Shown: positions 11,346 through 23,700 of the stretch, piece after piece
Layout: each line of letters starts with the position of its first letter
Numbering within the stretch: position 1 is the first letter of the stretch
Origin: Todiramphus chloris collaris
Taxonomy: Eukaryota; Chordata; Aves; Coraciiformes; Alcedinidae
Assembly: GCA_025345505.1 (NCBI GenBank)
Contig: JANVCC010000049.1
Location: forward strand, 8,508,335 to 8,572,334
Direction: 5' to 3'
DNA length: 64,000 nt
Translations under genes and position numbers: made by a program
Notes under the pieces: model-generated
Databases searched by the model: none
What the model saw: the letters and a program-made list of their open reading frames with translations, nothing else
Told to the model about the DNA's origin: nothing

Positions 11346-14300
11346 TGTTGCAGTAAAACCAGAACATGCCTTGAAATAATGCCTTGCACACAGTGGGCAA
11401 CCATACAAGGAAGGTTGATTTTCTAGTCACAGAGCAGTTCCTGTGTCTTCTGCTGTGCTGTTGCTGTGGAGTTGAAGAACATAAGCCGAAGTGAGACGAA
11501 AAAAAAAAAAGGCAACACATTACTGCTTTTCAAAGTGTGCAAAAACATATTGTGCTTTTATGGGATGCCACAGAAGGTCACAGCAAAAGCCGCATGTAGC
11601 ACACTGAAGCATTTGTGAAGATCTTGCTGAGGGGTCACAGTGCTCATGATAACATGGCACCATACCTGCTGGATTTCCCTCTGTCTCTGTTCATCCTTAT
11701 GCACCTCTTTTCATCTTTCTTGGGCTAGGTTAATTGACAGGCACTTCCTGAGAGATGAGAGGGCTGGACGTGAAGACAGGATGGGTGTGCAACAGATTAA
11801 ACCTGCCTAAGCATGGGTTGCCATCATGCCCTTCCTTGCCTCTCTCTTCACGCCCATCTTCCCACCTGCCCTCACACTGGTGGTGTTAGGTGGTGAGATG
11901 ATGTTGTCCAGCGTTTCTTATCCTTTTTTCCATCCAATGTAGAGATAAACCAGGGGGTGATTCTTATCACTGAAGTCCTGACTGAATAATGATCTCATCT
12001 AGAACTTCAGCTTAAGCGGGCGTGGAGGTATCGAGCTCATCTCGGTTTCTGTGGGAGTTAGGCATCCAAATTTCAAAGGTGATTTGAGCCTTATATATAG
12101 TATCATGGTTTTGCAGCATTTAATACTAAAGCCTATTAAAATCTAGATTCTCAGAGTTTAGTAATCTGCTTGCATGAGTATATTCCTTTCAGGCTGCTCT
12201 GAATTGAATGACAGCAACATTTGCCCACTGCAAAACTTGCAAGCACATTATTACTGTTAGATACTGCCACTTCCACCAGATTTCTCAAGACAAACTTGTA
12301 CATTAATCTAAATCACCCGCATAACTCTTGTTCTTTTTATACCAATTCCAAATTAATGTATTTTTAGCACCTTGCCAGAGTCTCCTCTTCAAGCTCGAAG
12401 TCTCAAATTTCCCTGCTGTTGCCAGCGTACTGTGGTTTGTTTTAATCATACAAATCGTAAACAGTGAAAGCACAATTGGAAGCAAGAGAGAAAAATGAGA
12501 TTCTGTAATTGGAACAAAGGACATTCCATGCCAGCAATAACCCTTTAGTACATGAAGGGTTTGGCTATTTCTGGCAGTGCTGGAAAATATCTGATACAAT
12601 GGAGTCCCCAAAGAGGGAGGCTGTATAACTTTTCAAGCACATAAAACACAGCTTTGTAGCAAATGTAAGCTGCAATGAAAGGATGGTAGGCAAATTCATT
12701 GGTTATTGAGTGGCCATAATTGTTTCCAGAGTATTTCAGAAATGAAGATCATGAATCTTCCTTTACTAAGCCTGCTGCTTGGTCTCAGGTTTAGCCAATT
12801 TTTCCATCTATTTGTCTTGAACTTTACTCAAGTAATAATGGAGGGAGGCTTCAAGCTGTCCTTTTATGCTCAAACTCCCATTGTTTTCCGATAAATATTA
12901 CAGTTTTCACTGTTCTTTCTTAAAGTCCCATTTCCCAGAACCAGGTGATTACCTAAGATTTCATGTTTATACCCAAGCTAACATCTGGAGCACGCGTACC
13001 AGCTGTAGCTCACTGTGTAGGGTGTTTGGGAAGAGGCAGCACTTCCCTTTGATGGGGAGCTGATACAGCAGGATCTCAGAGGGCTCTCCTGGTAGTAAGA
13101 ACAGGGTGCAAGCTGTTGATATTTGGAAAACTGGCAGATAAATGACTCCTTTTTACTTAAGTGAGAATACTTCCCATTGGATCTTCCTGGCTCCTTTTGA
13201 AGAAGCTTGCTTAGAGCTGCCTGTGGTGTAAATTGACTGCGCCATTGTGAGCTCTGCCGTGACTGCAAGCACTCACTTGCAAGCTACACTTTCCTTCCTC
13301 TAAAAGGTGTATTTCTTTATGTTTGACTTGCACGATTATTTTCTCTAAATCACGTGTCAGGCATTGCAGTAACTCATCTCTAAGCCTAGCGTGGCCAAGT
13401 AGGATGAACACACATTGTACATTCATTGCCATGTATTGAAATTGCATTTGTCATTCTTGTCTTCCTTGCTCTGAAACGAAAGCCTGGAAAGATCTGCATT
13501 GGGACTGGAATGACCAAACATTCACAGGAGACATTAATGGGTGGTGGGGAGGAAAAGAGGGGAAAAATCCCTTAATTTGACTGTATACTTTGGCATTTGT
13601 GGCTGGTGGATGAGGAACAGGAAGGGTCTGTAGCTCTGCTATCCCTATGAAAGACCTCAAACCATTAGTGTTTTCATCTGGTGGTTGTATTTAAAGTTGT
13701 TTTTAGCAAGGGCTGCTTATCAGCACATTTTACAATGTGACATTTGTCTTTGGAAAATGCCATGTCCCTAGCAAGAGCCCATACCCAGTGAGCCCCAGCA
13801 AGGAGATGCTGCCGACTGACGTCAAGACACATCAAAGAGAGAAGTATTTTGGTCTTTGCTTATGAAGTGTAAGCCAGACCGTGCTCATGTTGCAATACTG
13901 ATATCCCTTTGGCACAATGACCCCCTGGGACCATGGGATGGACTTTAACCACTGTGCATATTTGCTGTTCAATGCTGATATCACCATGGCAGAGGTATGT
14001 GATGGGTTTTGTGGAGTGGTACAAGTGTCCTGCAGAAGGGGCTGGTTCATTGGCGTATGTCGAAAGCAGCTCCAGATGGCTCTGAGATTTTTGGCTTTTC
14101 TGCGCTGTGGCTGGAGTACATGGGAGGAGGCTTTGCTTTGCAATGGGACCTGTGGGCCCACCAGCTCAGCAGCAGCTTGGTGAGATGCAGGGGAACCTTC
14201 AGGGGGACTGCTCTGGGAGCCCCCGAGGTCCCTAGCTCAAGTGGGAGTGCTGTAAATGCATCTTTCTGCCATATTAAGACCTGTCTGCGTGGCCCAGGCT

Positions 14301-17300
14301 GTAGGGAGGGGTGCCAGCTGCCTTTTTCAGCTTTTCTGGCATTTCAGGAATGCCTGTCCCTCACTGAAGTTACATTTCAAAGTCTTTAACCCCTTGGTTG
14401 GCTGCGTGCCACCCCAGCCCTGGTTCTCCAGCAAAGAGAGACACGGCTGTGGGGGCGCTGGTGTCCCCCTTGTACCTGAGCACACGAGGAGGTCATGGAT
14501 TGGCAGCACAGCAACCCATCTCTGGCTGTTTGGCCGTAGCCTGTCGCTGGGCAGATGCTTTTTAGTGTTTCATGCTCAAAGATGCACAGCTTGCAGTGCC
14601 TGCTGCCTTGCTGCTCCAAAGATCTTGTGTAAAGATCCTCTTGATGCAAATGGTTCATTTTGGGCCTAGGATGTACACATGTACCTGGCCACGTGGGAAG
14701 CACCAGGCAGTGCCACTGCTTCTCCAGCATCACTGTTTTAGGGAGAGATCCCTCTGCAAATGCTTTCAAGTTTGCTTCCTTCTCTGGTAGACTTGTCCCC
14801 CTGGGGAGAGTGATCTGAGGTCCTTACCAGCCCAGCAGAGCCTTCTGGAGAACAGTTTCAGTCTTTGGATATGTAGTTACGGTGTACTGCTGCCATAGTA
14901 CTGCGTTCCCCCCTCCTGTGTGATGTGCTGTAGGCTACAGAAATCCTCTCTGGCTGTTGTTGCATGGTTTTCAGAAGGGTGTCACTCACTCAAACCCAAG
15001 CTACTGGGTTTCTTTGTATAAAACTGTTTACGAGGGAGACTGTAGTAATTTAGGTATGCACCCAATGGGCTTGGTTCTGCTCTTGCTAAAACCTGTGGGA
15101 GATTTATCCTGCTAGTTAACTCTCTTAAACTGCAGGAGACTTTTCAGCAATGTACTTTAAAGTTCCATCAGTGTTTTAAATTAAATTTACAGTGGTGCCA
15201 AAAATGGTAATGTCTTTGTCATCTAAGAAGTCACGAGTCTTGTGGATGTTTATATGCAGTCGCCAGATGTGTTTGTCAGGTTGGCATGGTGGCATTAAGT
15301 GACCGTGTGACAAATAAGCAGTGGGTTTAATGGTTCACTGCTCTCAGTGCCTTGTTCCCCAGGAAAAAGTTAAGGCTGAGTATTTGCAGAGGCAGGCGGG
15401 TCTGTGCTTGCGGCGGCAGCATCCTCCCACGAGATGGTGCTGGGAGCATGTGGTCCTGCCCGCTGCTGTGCCAGGAGACCAGACCTGCTCCTGGGCATGG
15501 GCTGCTGCAGCCTGGGATCCAGCCTGGCACTCCTCCTTCTCCCAGCCACTTAGCTTTCAGCCTGCAACAAGCCTCTGATTGCATGTGTATGTGCTTTTCT
15601 GAACTGGGGACTATCGTGTCTCGGGTATACCCGTGTTTCGTACTTCCCAGGATAATGGAATTATTTAAAAAGAAAAAAAGTAGTCTGTGTTTTGCAAGAT
15701 GTTGAGTCCTAGCGGGAGGCCCCAGCATGGGGAGAGGTGTCTGGGTGGAGAACAGAGCTGTTGAGTCAGTATGGTACATCTGAGCAGCACCATGCTTCTG
15801 AAGCACTGCACAGCAGGCTGACTGTGCAGGCAGCTGCCCATGTTGAGCAGCTGGTGGGGCTTGGGAGACCCCAGTTGATGTTTCTGCTTTGCAGACTTGC
15901 TTCTCCTGTACCTGGACAAGCTGTTTATTTCTGGAAACAGGAATATGCACAGACATGTGTTCCTCTGTTAGAGGCACAAACACTGCCTTTCTCCCATCCT
16001 TCTTTGCCATCTCTTTCAGTGAAGCATCTTGCAGGGTTGTCAGCCCTCAGCTGGGCTATGTATGGGGAGTGCCCGGTTCTGGGGACCCAGCAGGGGTTGC
16101 AGAGCACTCCTGTACATATAATTCCTGCTCTGGAAAAGCCTTGGAGTGGAAAACAGCCTTAGTCCTATAATTTAAATGATTTAAATATTCCAGGTTGGGG
16201 GCAGATTCCTGCTGCACCAATATAAATCTGGGGTTGCCTTTGCATCTCAATGTGTCTGAGTTGGTCTCATTCTTAATTTAGAGTTTAAGCTGGGTCAACC
16301 TCTTGTGTGTCCCCCAAACCCTCAATGTGTCCCAAGAGCTGCTGTGACTGAATGTTCTCATGCCTCTTGCTTTCTCCCCCAGCAAAGCATCCTCCCTGAG
16401 CTGGCCCCACCACCCCTCCCATCTCCCTCCCCTCGTTTAAATCCCTGATGAAGTCCTACTTCCTCCCCAGAGCCTCTGTGAAATGGGACGACTGTCATCG
16501 CCCAAGCTCACAGTGTGAGGATGTGAGGATGAAGGATTAGTGGGCAGGGCAGCGGGGAGCTGGCAGACAGGGAGGCAGTCACTGGGGGTGGTGCTAGGAG
16601 CTGGGTAAGGACATGATGCATAGGAGATGAATCACAGAAAGGAATATTCGTTGTGTTTACCCACGGCGCCGGAAAAACAGACGTACAGTAAAGCACAGTG
16701 ATGCTTGGAGCTATCTCGGCGATCTCACTTTCACCGGCTGCGCTGACGTTTGGCAGCATGTACTTGGGCTGGCATCTCCCAGAGATGAGGACTTGTTTTG
16801 TGCTTGTAGGGTACCACAGCCCAGTCGTTGGCGTACAGTGAATACCAACAATCCATAGCTCAGGAAGGCACCAGTGTTCTCTGTGCCGCTGCTGTGGCCA
16901 CCAGCAGTCAGTGGTAGCAGCTGCTTGCTGTGGTCCTGAAGCTCAGTTTGAGGTTGGTGTGGACATGCTCATCTCACATCCTGAGCATTATGAGCCATTA
17001 TCCAGGTACTGAGTGTAGAAACCTAATTCCTCCAAAGGTAAGCACATAGAGATCCCTCAGTTCCTCTTCTCACTTTTATCACTCCGATAAACTTTGCCAT
17101 TCCATAAATTTTGCAGCAGTGAATTTGTATTTCTTTCATAATCACTGATGAAAAAGCTGAGTGCAGGGTTGGCCGCCCTTCTCAATACAGCTGCCCTGGC
17201 AGCTCAGGGAAGGTCCCTGTGGAGAACCACATCTGGAGATCTCTCCACCAGCTCTTATGGGTCTTTATGGGTGCTTTATTGACTTACACAGTACCCGTGT

Positions 17301-18000
17301 AAATCAAGGTATCGTGTGGTGCAGAGCCCAGAACCATACCAAAGTCAGGGTATGTTCTGTCTAAGCAGTTACTTTGATCCCCCAGGCTGGATCTCATCAA
17401 AGACTGAAATCAGGATTGTTTGACAACACCTATTTTCCATTAGCAATGTTGACAGCATTAATTATATTCTGATGCTTTAATTCTTTATTATTGAAATCAC
17501 ACATCAGTGATAGTCATTATTTTGCAAGGGGGTTGATGTTATGCTAATCAGTTTGCAGTTAACTGGGTCATCCCACTCATTTTTTTTGGCTGTGGGCACA
17601 ACACTACTGCTCTTGTACTGGAGTCTCTGTGGTCTGCCAAGATTTATTTTAAACAAACAAGAGCAAGCCAGAATTTCTGAGCCAGCTTTTTTAGGGCTCT
17701 TGGGTGCAAGTTATGTGAAAATATTTATCCCTGTTGTATACTGTTTAATGTCTTCCTTGGTTACTAATGGACTGGAAAGGACTTCGTTGTCCTTAAGTGA
17801 TACAAGTACATCATCTTGCTGCTTTGCAAAGGCAGAGCAGAAATGTTTATGGGAATCTTCTGCCTTTTTTTTGCCATTATTAACCATCTTTCGCTCTTTT
17901 GGAAGGGGCTAGAGCTTGTCTGGGTTTTGTTTGTACTGAACTTTAAGGTCTCCTCTGTATTAGCCCATCACATTGTGGTCTCCTCTTCTCACTCCCACAG
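11346..18000 (+). other. GPC3: GPC3 intron (probably intron 5), right part
   Basis: No gene was recognised on either strand. An A tract lies at about 11498-11510. A perfect CRE palindrome TGACGTCA is at 13817-13824. Sections at 12080-12300 and 17400-17530 are AT-rich and non-repetitive. A minus-strand open frame at 15327-16010 (227 codons) shows no recognisable domain and lies in GC-rich sequence where chance frames are long. The acceptor of the next exon closes the interval. Confidence 0.75.
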
Positions 18001-18121
18001 GTACAGTCCCCAGATCACGCGAAATGGAGCAAAAGCTCAGCCTGGCAACCATGAGGTGAAGATGAAAAGTCCTGAGCCAGTGATCAGCCAGATTATTGAC
18101 AAGCTGAAACACATCAACCAG
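18001..18121 (+). CDS. GPC3: GPC3 coding exon (probably exon 6)
   Basis: The 121-base exon begins after TCCCACAG at 18000. Its first base completes the Arg codon, then TAC AGT gives the conserved Tyr-Ser. The translation runs [20 protein letters not shown] followed by [20 protein letters not shown] and ends in phase 0 at CAG|GTTTGT. The second half is nearly identical to human GPC3 ([19 protein letters not shown]). The first half, around [14 protein letters not shown], is more diverged but the same length, which is typical of the flexible stalk-proximal part. The donor GTTTGT is the weakest of the four complete donors in the window. The frame stays open upstream to 17816 and downstream into the intron to a stop near 18439, but those flanks show no similarity to glypicans and I treat them as intronic. 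Confidence 0.95.
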
Positions 18122-19471
18122 GTTTGTTGCAGGCGTGCCAGCAGAGATGGCTCTGGAGTGGGTGGTTTTCAGATCAGTTTGGCCTCCACACACTTTCTTT
18201 GGGCTCAGCCAGACAACCCCAGGCATCTCCATTTTCAGCAGCTGTGTGCGGAGCCAACGTCACCTCGGCCCTGCACAGTACCAGTCTCCCAGGGCACGTG
18301 TGGCAGGTTCTGGTTCAGGAGTGCTGGCGTGGTGCTCCGTGGGTGCAGTGGAGCTGCAGGGCACATGTGTTGCACCCTCCAGGGCTCAGCCCACGCCCGG
18401 GCACTGCATGGCTGCATCCCTGCAGTGCGCTTCTGCTGAGCATCCGTCCCCTGCGCAGTGGAGGGTCAGGAAAGCTGGAACTGCTGTTGTGCTCCTCAGC
18501 AGGAGGTGCTGGCAGGGGTTTATGTGGCATGTGCCTGAGGTCCCAGTCCCCTTTGGCACTGCTCCTGGCTGAAAGGGAGGGTCACCTGTTTTTGCCGTAT
18601 CTCCCTGGACATTCACTCCCAGTCAGTACTGGGGCAAGTTACTGTTGAATAGGGAAATGGCAGAACTGGATGAGACCCTTTCTGTTGGGGAGAAAGCTTC
18701 CTTCCCACGGTCTCAGACCTGGCATACTTGCTGGAACAAGCAGTATCTTGTCTCTACCCATCATGCCAGGCCAGGTTAGGTTTGTGAACAAGTCCCACTG
18801 CTACTAAGGGATTAGGTGGCACCTCTACGGCGTGTTCAGCTTGCAATTGTTAACCACAGAGCTCTTCTGTAGTGTTGTTTTGGGCCAGCTGTGTTGGGGT
18901 CCACCTCTGGACTTCATTCTACTCTGTAACATTGAGTAACTCATAGAGGAGGTGTTTTTCAGTAAGCTGATAGCTTAGACCTCTCTACTTTACAGGGGCA
19001 CAGCAATGAGGTTTCTCAGGGTCAATACTCAGATAGTAATGCTGTCAGTAAAGCTGAGCTGCCCATTCTCTCCCAAGACACCTCTTACTGGTGGGGACCT
19101 AATTCAGGGTCACTCTAGCATGAGGCTTTGGGCAGCAGCAGGTTCCCGGGGTTAAGCCCAGCTTTGCTTCCTGCCCGGGTGGGCTGTGAGGGCTGCGCTG
19201 TCTGGAGTTGCTGGCCTGGCGACTTTTCTGCTAGCTCCTGCTTTCCTGCTCCCGTGGCTGCCAGGGACTGTTTTCATAGCAGTTCCTGGTTTCTCCCCCG
19301 CACCCTCCAACGCAGACATGCCTCATTAGGTGCTGTCTGGGAGCAGGATGCAGTGAGGGAGTTGGGGTCCCCAGGAGCACCCTACCACGTGGGAGCCAAG
19401 ACGGGCAGCACAGCCCGCTCTGCCTCCCCACGACAAGCTGTGCCATCTGCCAACAGCCCAGAATTATTAAA

Positions 19472-19489
19472 GGGGGGGGGTTGGGGGGG
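19472..19489 (+). repeat. G-run, potential G-quadruplex
   Basis: Nine G, two T, then seven G give four potential G3 tracts within 18 bases on the plus strand. Long G runs are also prone to sequencing and assembly length errors. Confidence 0.6.
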
Positions 19490-22400
19490 TTGAGGTAAAT
19501 AACATATTCAACTCCCTGTTAAATGGGGTAGAGGGCAGGCTTGAACCTGCAGGTGATAATGATATTTTGCCATTCACGATGAGAAAGTCGCACTGAACAA
19601 AACACGGTTATTAGCGTACTTGAAACTGCTGACATAAAGTGGTTGTGAAATGCTGGCTGCCAGATTGGGTCAAGTTAGGTCTTTGCTGAACAGTTCAGGC
19701 TGCTGAGGAGCGGGGATGTGTGGAATGAGAGACCCTGGGTAAACATCGCTGGGCTGAACTCAGCTGTTTGCAGCAGCAGAGTGTCTTTGTCAGATGCTGC
19801 TTGGAGAAAAATAGTGGTAAGGGGGTGAATACGGTCAGCTCAGTCAGGGTCTCTTACAGTGCTTCCCCTCCTCAGCTCGCAGTGTCAAAGTGGAGTGTGT
19901 TATGGGGGGCAGGAGAGTTGGTTTTGTTTAGAGTCTGAAAAATACCAAACCCTCTTATAAAGTTGCCTTTGAGAAAGAGGGGAGTTGAGAATAAAATGAA
20001 AAAAAAATGATTTGTGAAAAATTAACTATGAACCCAGCTATTCCTGCAGAGCGTCTGTAGTCTGTGCTGACTGGCTTGTACTCTGGGATAGGAACTGCAG
20101 AGGTTACTTGAGTTTGGGGTGTGAGAGCTCACCATACTTATTTTCTTGGCCTACTGAAGTTTTGCACTCTCCTTGACATCTGGAATGCATCTTGAATGCC
20201 AAAGAGGAGGAAATACAGAAGGAGCAGCAGCTCTGGATGAATTACTGTTGTGTTTTTCAGGTGTTGGCTTCAGATCTGGGAAGCAGTGGGGACTCCCGAG
20301 CTGGGGAGGGGTGAAAGTCTCCTTAACCACCGAGCTCAAGCCAACAGTAGCTTTTAAGGGTTTTCAAACATCCAGAATATTTTGGAGAAAAGAGCATCTT
20401 TTTGAGTGTTTGTAGTGTTCAAAGCTGTAAACTGGTTTCCTCATGTGACTACCAGTAAATTGTGTATCTAGTGCTATGTGATGACTTTTTCCCAGTGTGT
20501 TGTGTTAGAGATCAGTCTTGGAATTTGTAGATATGGGTAGACTCAGGAATCATGCTGGTTGGTAAGATTTTTGTAGAGTTCCACAGCTTTTGCTTTTACT
20601 TGTAGATGTTTGCTAGTGTCTGTAATTTGTCGATGACTTGGCTTTGATTTATTCCAGGCTGCTCATGCTGCTGAAAAATGTGTGTTCTTTCAGCAGTATG
20701 CTGTGCTTTTGAGCTTGCTTGAGTTTGGTGAATGTGTTGTGTGAGGAAATCGTGCTTGCTCATTAGTTCATGCCTTCTCAAACTGTATCTGGGTTAGTGT
20801 GTACATCTATATGAGGGATTCTCATCAAACTTAGAATGAAATTCATGGGGACTGAAAGGGCTATAGAAAACCTAACCCAAAGAGAAGGGGAAGTAAAAGT
20901 TTGCCAGATCGTATTAGTTTGGTTAAACACCCTTTATCAAGCCAAAAAAAAAGAATGAATTAAGCATGTCTGCCCGAGTAGTGAGCTGTGCTGTCTCAGG
21001 TCAGTCCTGGTTGGATGAGTCTCCATTGGTGGTGCCTCCTCATCACATCAAGAATCTGGACCACTTTTGTTTCACCTCAACATGTGATTTTTCATGTGCT
21101 GGTGGGCAAGATGGTTTGTTATTGCTATACTGGAAGTAAGGATAATTAATTTTTTTTCCAGTTCCGTTAGATGTCTACCAAGTTTTGATTTGAGTTATTT
21201 TTTCTCTGTTCCCAGAGGCATGAACAGCCCATCCATAAATATTAGCATTGTTATCTCAGCTGGCAGGCCAAGGGTCACCTTCAGGAAAATGAGTTGGAAT
21301 TGGTTTTTATTTCCCAGAGTGGATGGGGTCTGTTTCTAGCTAGAAGGGTTTTCATTCATCCCACACATGAAACTATATTTAAACTGAAAGGTTATTCAGT
21401 GTCAGCACAAGGTCTTGCTTAGTGTTTTTTTTGTGACTTGGTGTCAGCTCACCTGGATATTTCCTCTGGTCATTCAATTTTACTCCCACCTTGGGGACAT
21501 TTTGATGGCTGACAGATGAGGATGGGCTTCAAGTTTTAACAGATATGCATAGAGGTGGAAGCTGTGGTGTCCCACGTCTTGCGTGCTCTGCCATGTTGCT
21601 GACCTCCTTTTGATCCTCCTCCTCCAAGAAAGGCTCTGGAGAGCAGACCTGAGTGGTGCTAGTGTGAGGGCGCAGCAGGGATGGACACTGTTGGGTACCA
21701 AATCAGCTTATGTGACACTCTTGGTCCTCCCTCTCTGTCCTGAGTTGACTTCTGTGCTCTTGCAGTGCTTTCAGGGTTCTGACACCACTGCAGTGGATGT
21801 GTTACCCCATCCTTCCTGCTCTTAACCTTTTTAAGATTGTGCCTAGTTTCAGTCCCTTCTTATGCTTAGACAAATCCTGGTGTTTATCATGGGACCATCT
21901 CTAGGAGGAGTGCAACCTTGGAAGAAAAGTGGGGAAAAACCCCACCAAAAAAAAGAATAATATAATCTGTAAAAGGAAACTTAACTGGGTGAGATGTGTC
22001 TTTACAAGACTGAAAAGCCTGGAAATGTATTGTACATTTCCAGACACTCAAGTTAAGGGCTCATTTAGAATATCTCAGACATACTGGAGTTTGACAGTTC
22101 TTTGGTTTCCACATCATACAATCTGTAATTTATTGCCCTGTATAGGGACTGTGTTTTTATCATACTGCGTATTCTCTAGCCAGAAATCTAACTACCATAT
22201 AAGCTCTTGAAAAAATAAACCCTTTGGGGATCAGAATCCAGGCAATATGCTTTCACAGACCCTGAGAAACCCGCGTTGATTTATTTCCTTGGAAATAAGG
22301 GGAACACACAGTTTCTTGGAATATTACAGCTGTTCCCCCAAGCAGGATCTCACTGCCTTTCTTCACAACCTTGGTGTAAAGACCCAGGTCCTGTGGTGAG

Positions 22401-22829
22401 CCCTGTGTGAAAGAGCTTCGTGTCACTCTTCGTGGGGTTTACAGGAGGATGGGAACAACATTTAGGAGTTTTACGAGGCAGTAAAATACAGAGCTCTAGC
22501 TGGAGGAAAAAAAAGTGGGCCTAGAGGTGAGAATGACCGAAGACAAAATAGACTTGAAGTTTGCAAAAAGTCATGCCCCAGCGGTTAAATAGGTGTGTTT
22601 GAAGCTGGTCTGATCGACCAATATGTCCTATATTTGTTTGTAGGTTTAATGGGCTGTTTCCCTGTGGCCTGGCTGCTGGGAGAGGGCATGGTGGAGGTCA
22701 CCCAGAAGTTAATTTGGAAAGAGGCCAAAAGGCCACAACTTGATTGAATCAAATGTAAACAAAACAGGCCTGGGAACAGCACGATGCCCTTGTGCCCAAA
22801 TCTCTCTCAACCCCTTTGCTCAAAACATG

Positions 22830-23070
22830 GGATGTGCGGAGCTCCGGGGACTGGCGAAGGGGGTTTAACCTCCCCATGGGGGCACGATGCTCGGGGTGGC
22901 ACAGGGTGGGGTCTGGGCCCTGCTTGGGGCACGGAGGGAACCTGTGCACGAGCTGCCTGGTCAGCGTGGCGAGTGCTCCCCAGCAACGGGGCAGCTCGGG
23001 GTGGCTGCCAACGCCCCCGGGGAAGACCCAGGGAGCTGCCTCGCTGGACCCCGTTCCGGGCAGCTCAAAG
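22830..23070. promoter_or_regulatory. CpG-dense, GC-rich patch inside the intron
   Basis: I count about 16 CpG dinucleotides in roughly 240 bases. Most of the surrounding intron is CpG-poor. The segment is also rich in G runs such as CCCCCGGGG near 23015. It is shorter than a classical promoter island and no transcript start can be seen. It could be an intragenic regulatory element, an internal promoter, or the GC-rich remnant of an old insertion. Confidence 0.3.
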
Positions 23071-23199
23071 CAGGGAAAGCTATTAGGTTTATTATGGGGG
23101 ACTCTGGGGAGTTGGGAAATTTTCAGGAATATATTTCCCCTTCAGAAAAATCCGTGACTTTGGCGGGTTTGGTGGATTCACATCTCTCTGTGGCCTGCT

Positions 23200-23700
23200 A
23201 GGCTTTGTGAGTTTTATTATTCCCACTGTATTTTAATTCCCCAGCCAGATGAAGCAGCATAATAATTAGAAAAATGCACAAACTGCCAGATTGTTAAATA
23301 ATGTGATGCACAACGCCTATCACTTGAAAATACAAATATTTAAATTGCTCCAAATCGAGTTGCTTTCCGCAAATTTTCCACTTTTAAATTTAATAAGTTA
23401 ACACTACAGTGTCTGAAGTGTTGTATATGTGTAATATAACTTATCAAGGTCTCATAAGAAATGTTAATAAACACAATAATTACTTGGACACGCCTTTTGT
23501 TCAACATTATTAAACAGTTTGTAACAATTAAAATATTAAAACCACGTGTTGTTGAAAGCAACCAGACACTGCAATTATTTCTTACCAAGGCTATTAAATA
23601 AAATGACAGAAGATTTTTATTTTGATGATAAATGCATTTTGGAATGGATCGGTTAATTCTTCTTTTACTACACAAAATAATCTATAGCTCCACCAAGTCT
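23200..23700. other. AT-rich unique segment, candidate conserved non-coding element
   Basis: About 500 bases of AT-rich, non-repetitive sequence with many ATTA/TAAT cores, for example ATAATAATTAG near 23260 and AATACAAATATTTAAATTGC near 23330. Such composition is typical of developmental enhancers near genes like GPC3. Conservation cannot be assessed from one sequence, so this is only a candidate. Confidence 0.25.

Noticed and set aside
15327-16010. 227-codon minus-strand open frame
   Set aside because: It lies in GC-rich sequence with few stop codons, its composition is irregular, and it matches no domain I know.
17816-18439. 207-codon plus-strand frame as a separate single-exon gene
   Set aside because: Only the central part, 18001-18121, has glypican similarity, and good splice sites bound it. 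The rest is intron that happens to be open in the same frame.
19530-19560. Possible tRNA-like TTGAACCTGC box
   Set aside because: No cloverleaf arms or A box at the proper distance could be made out.
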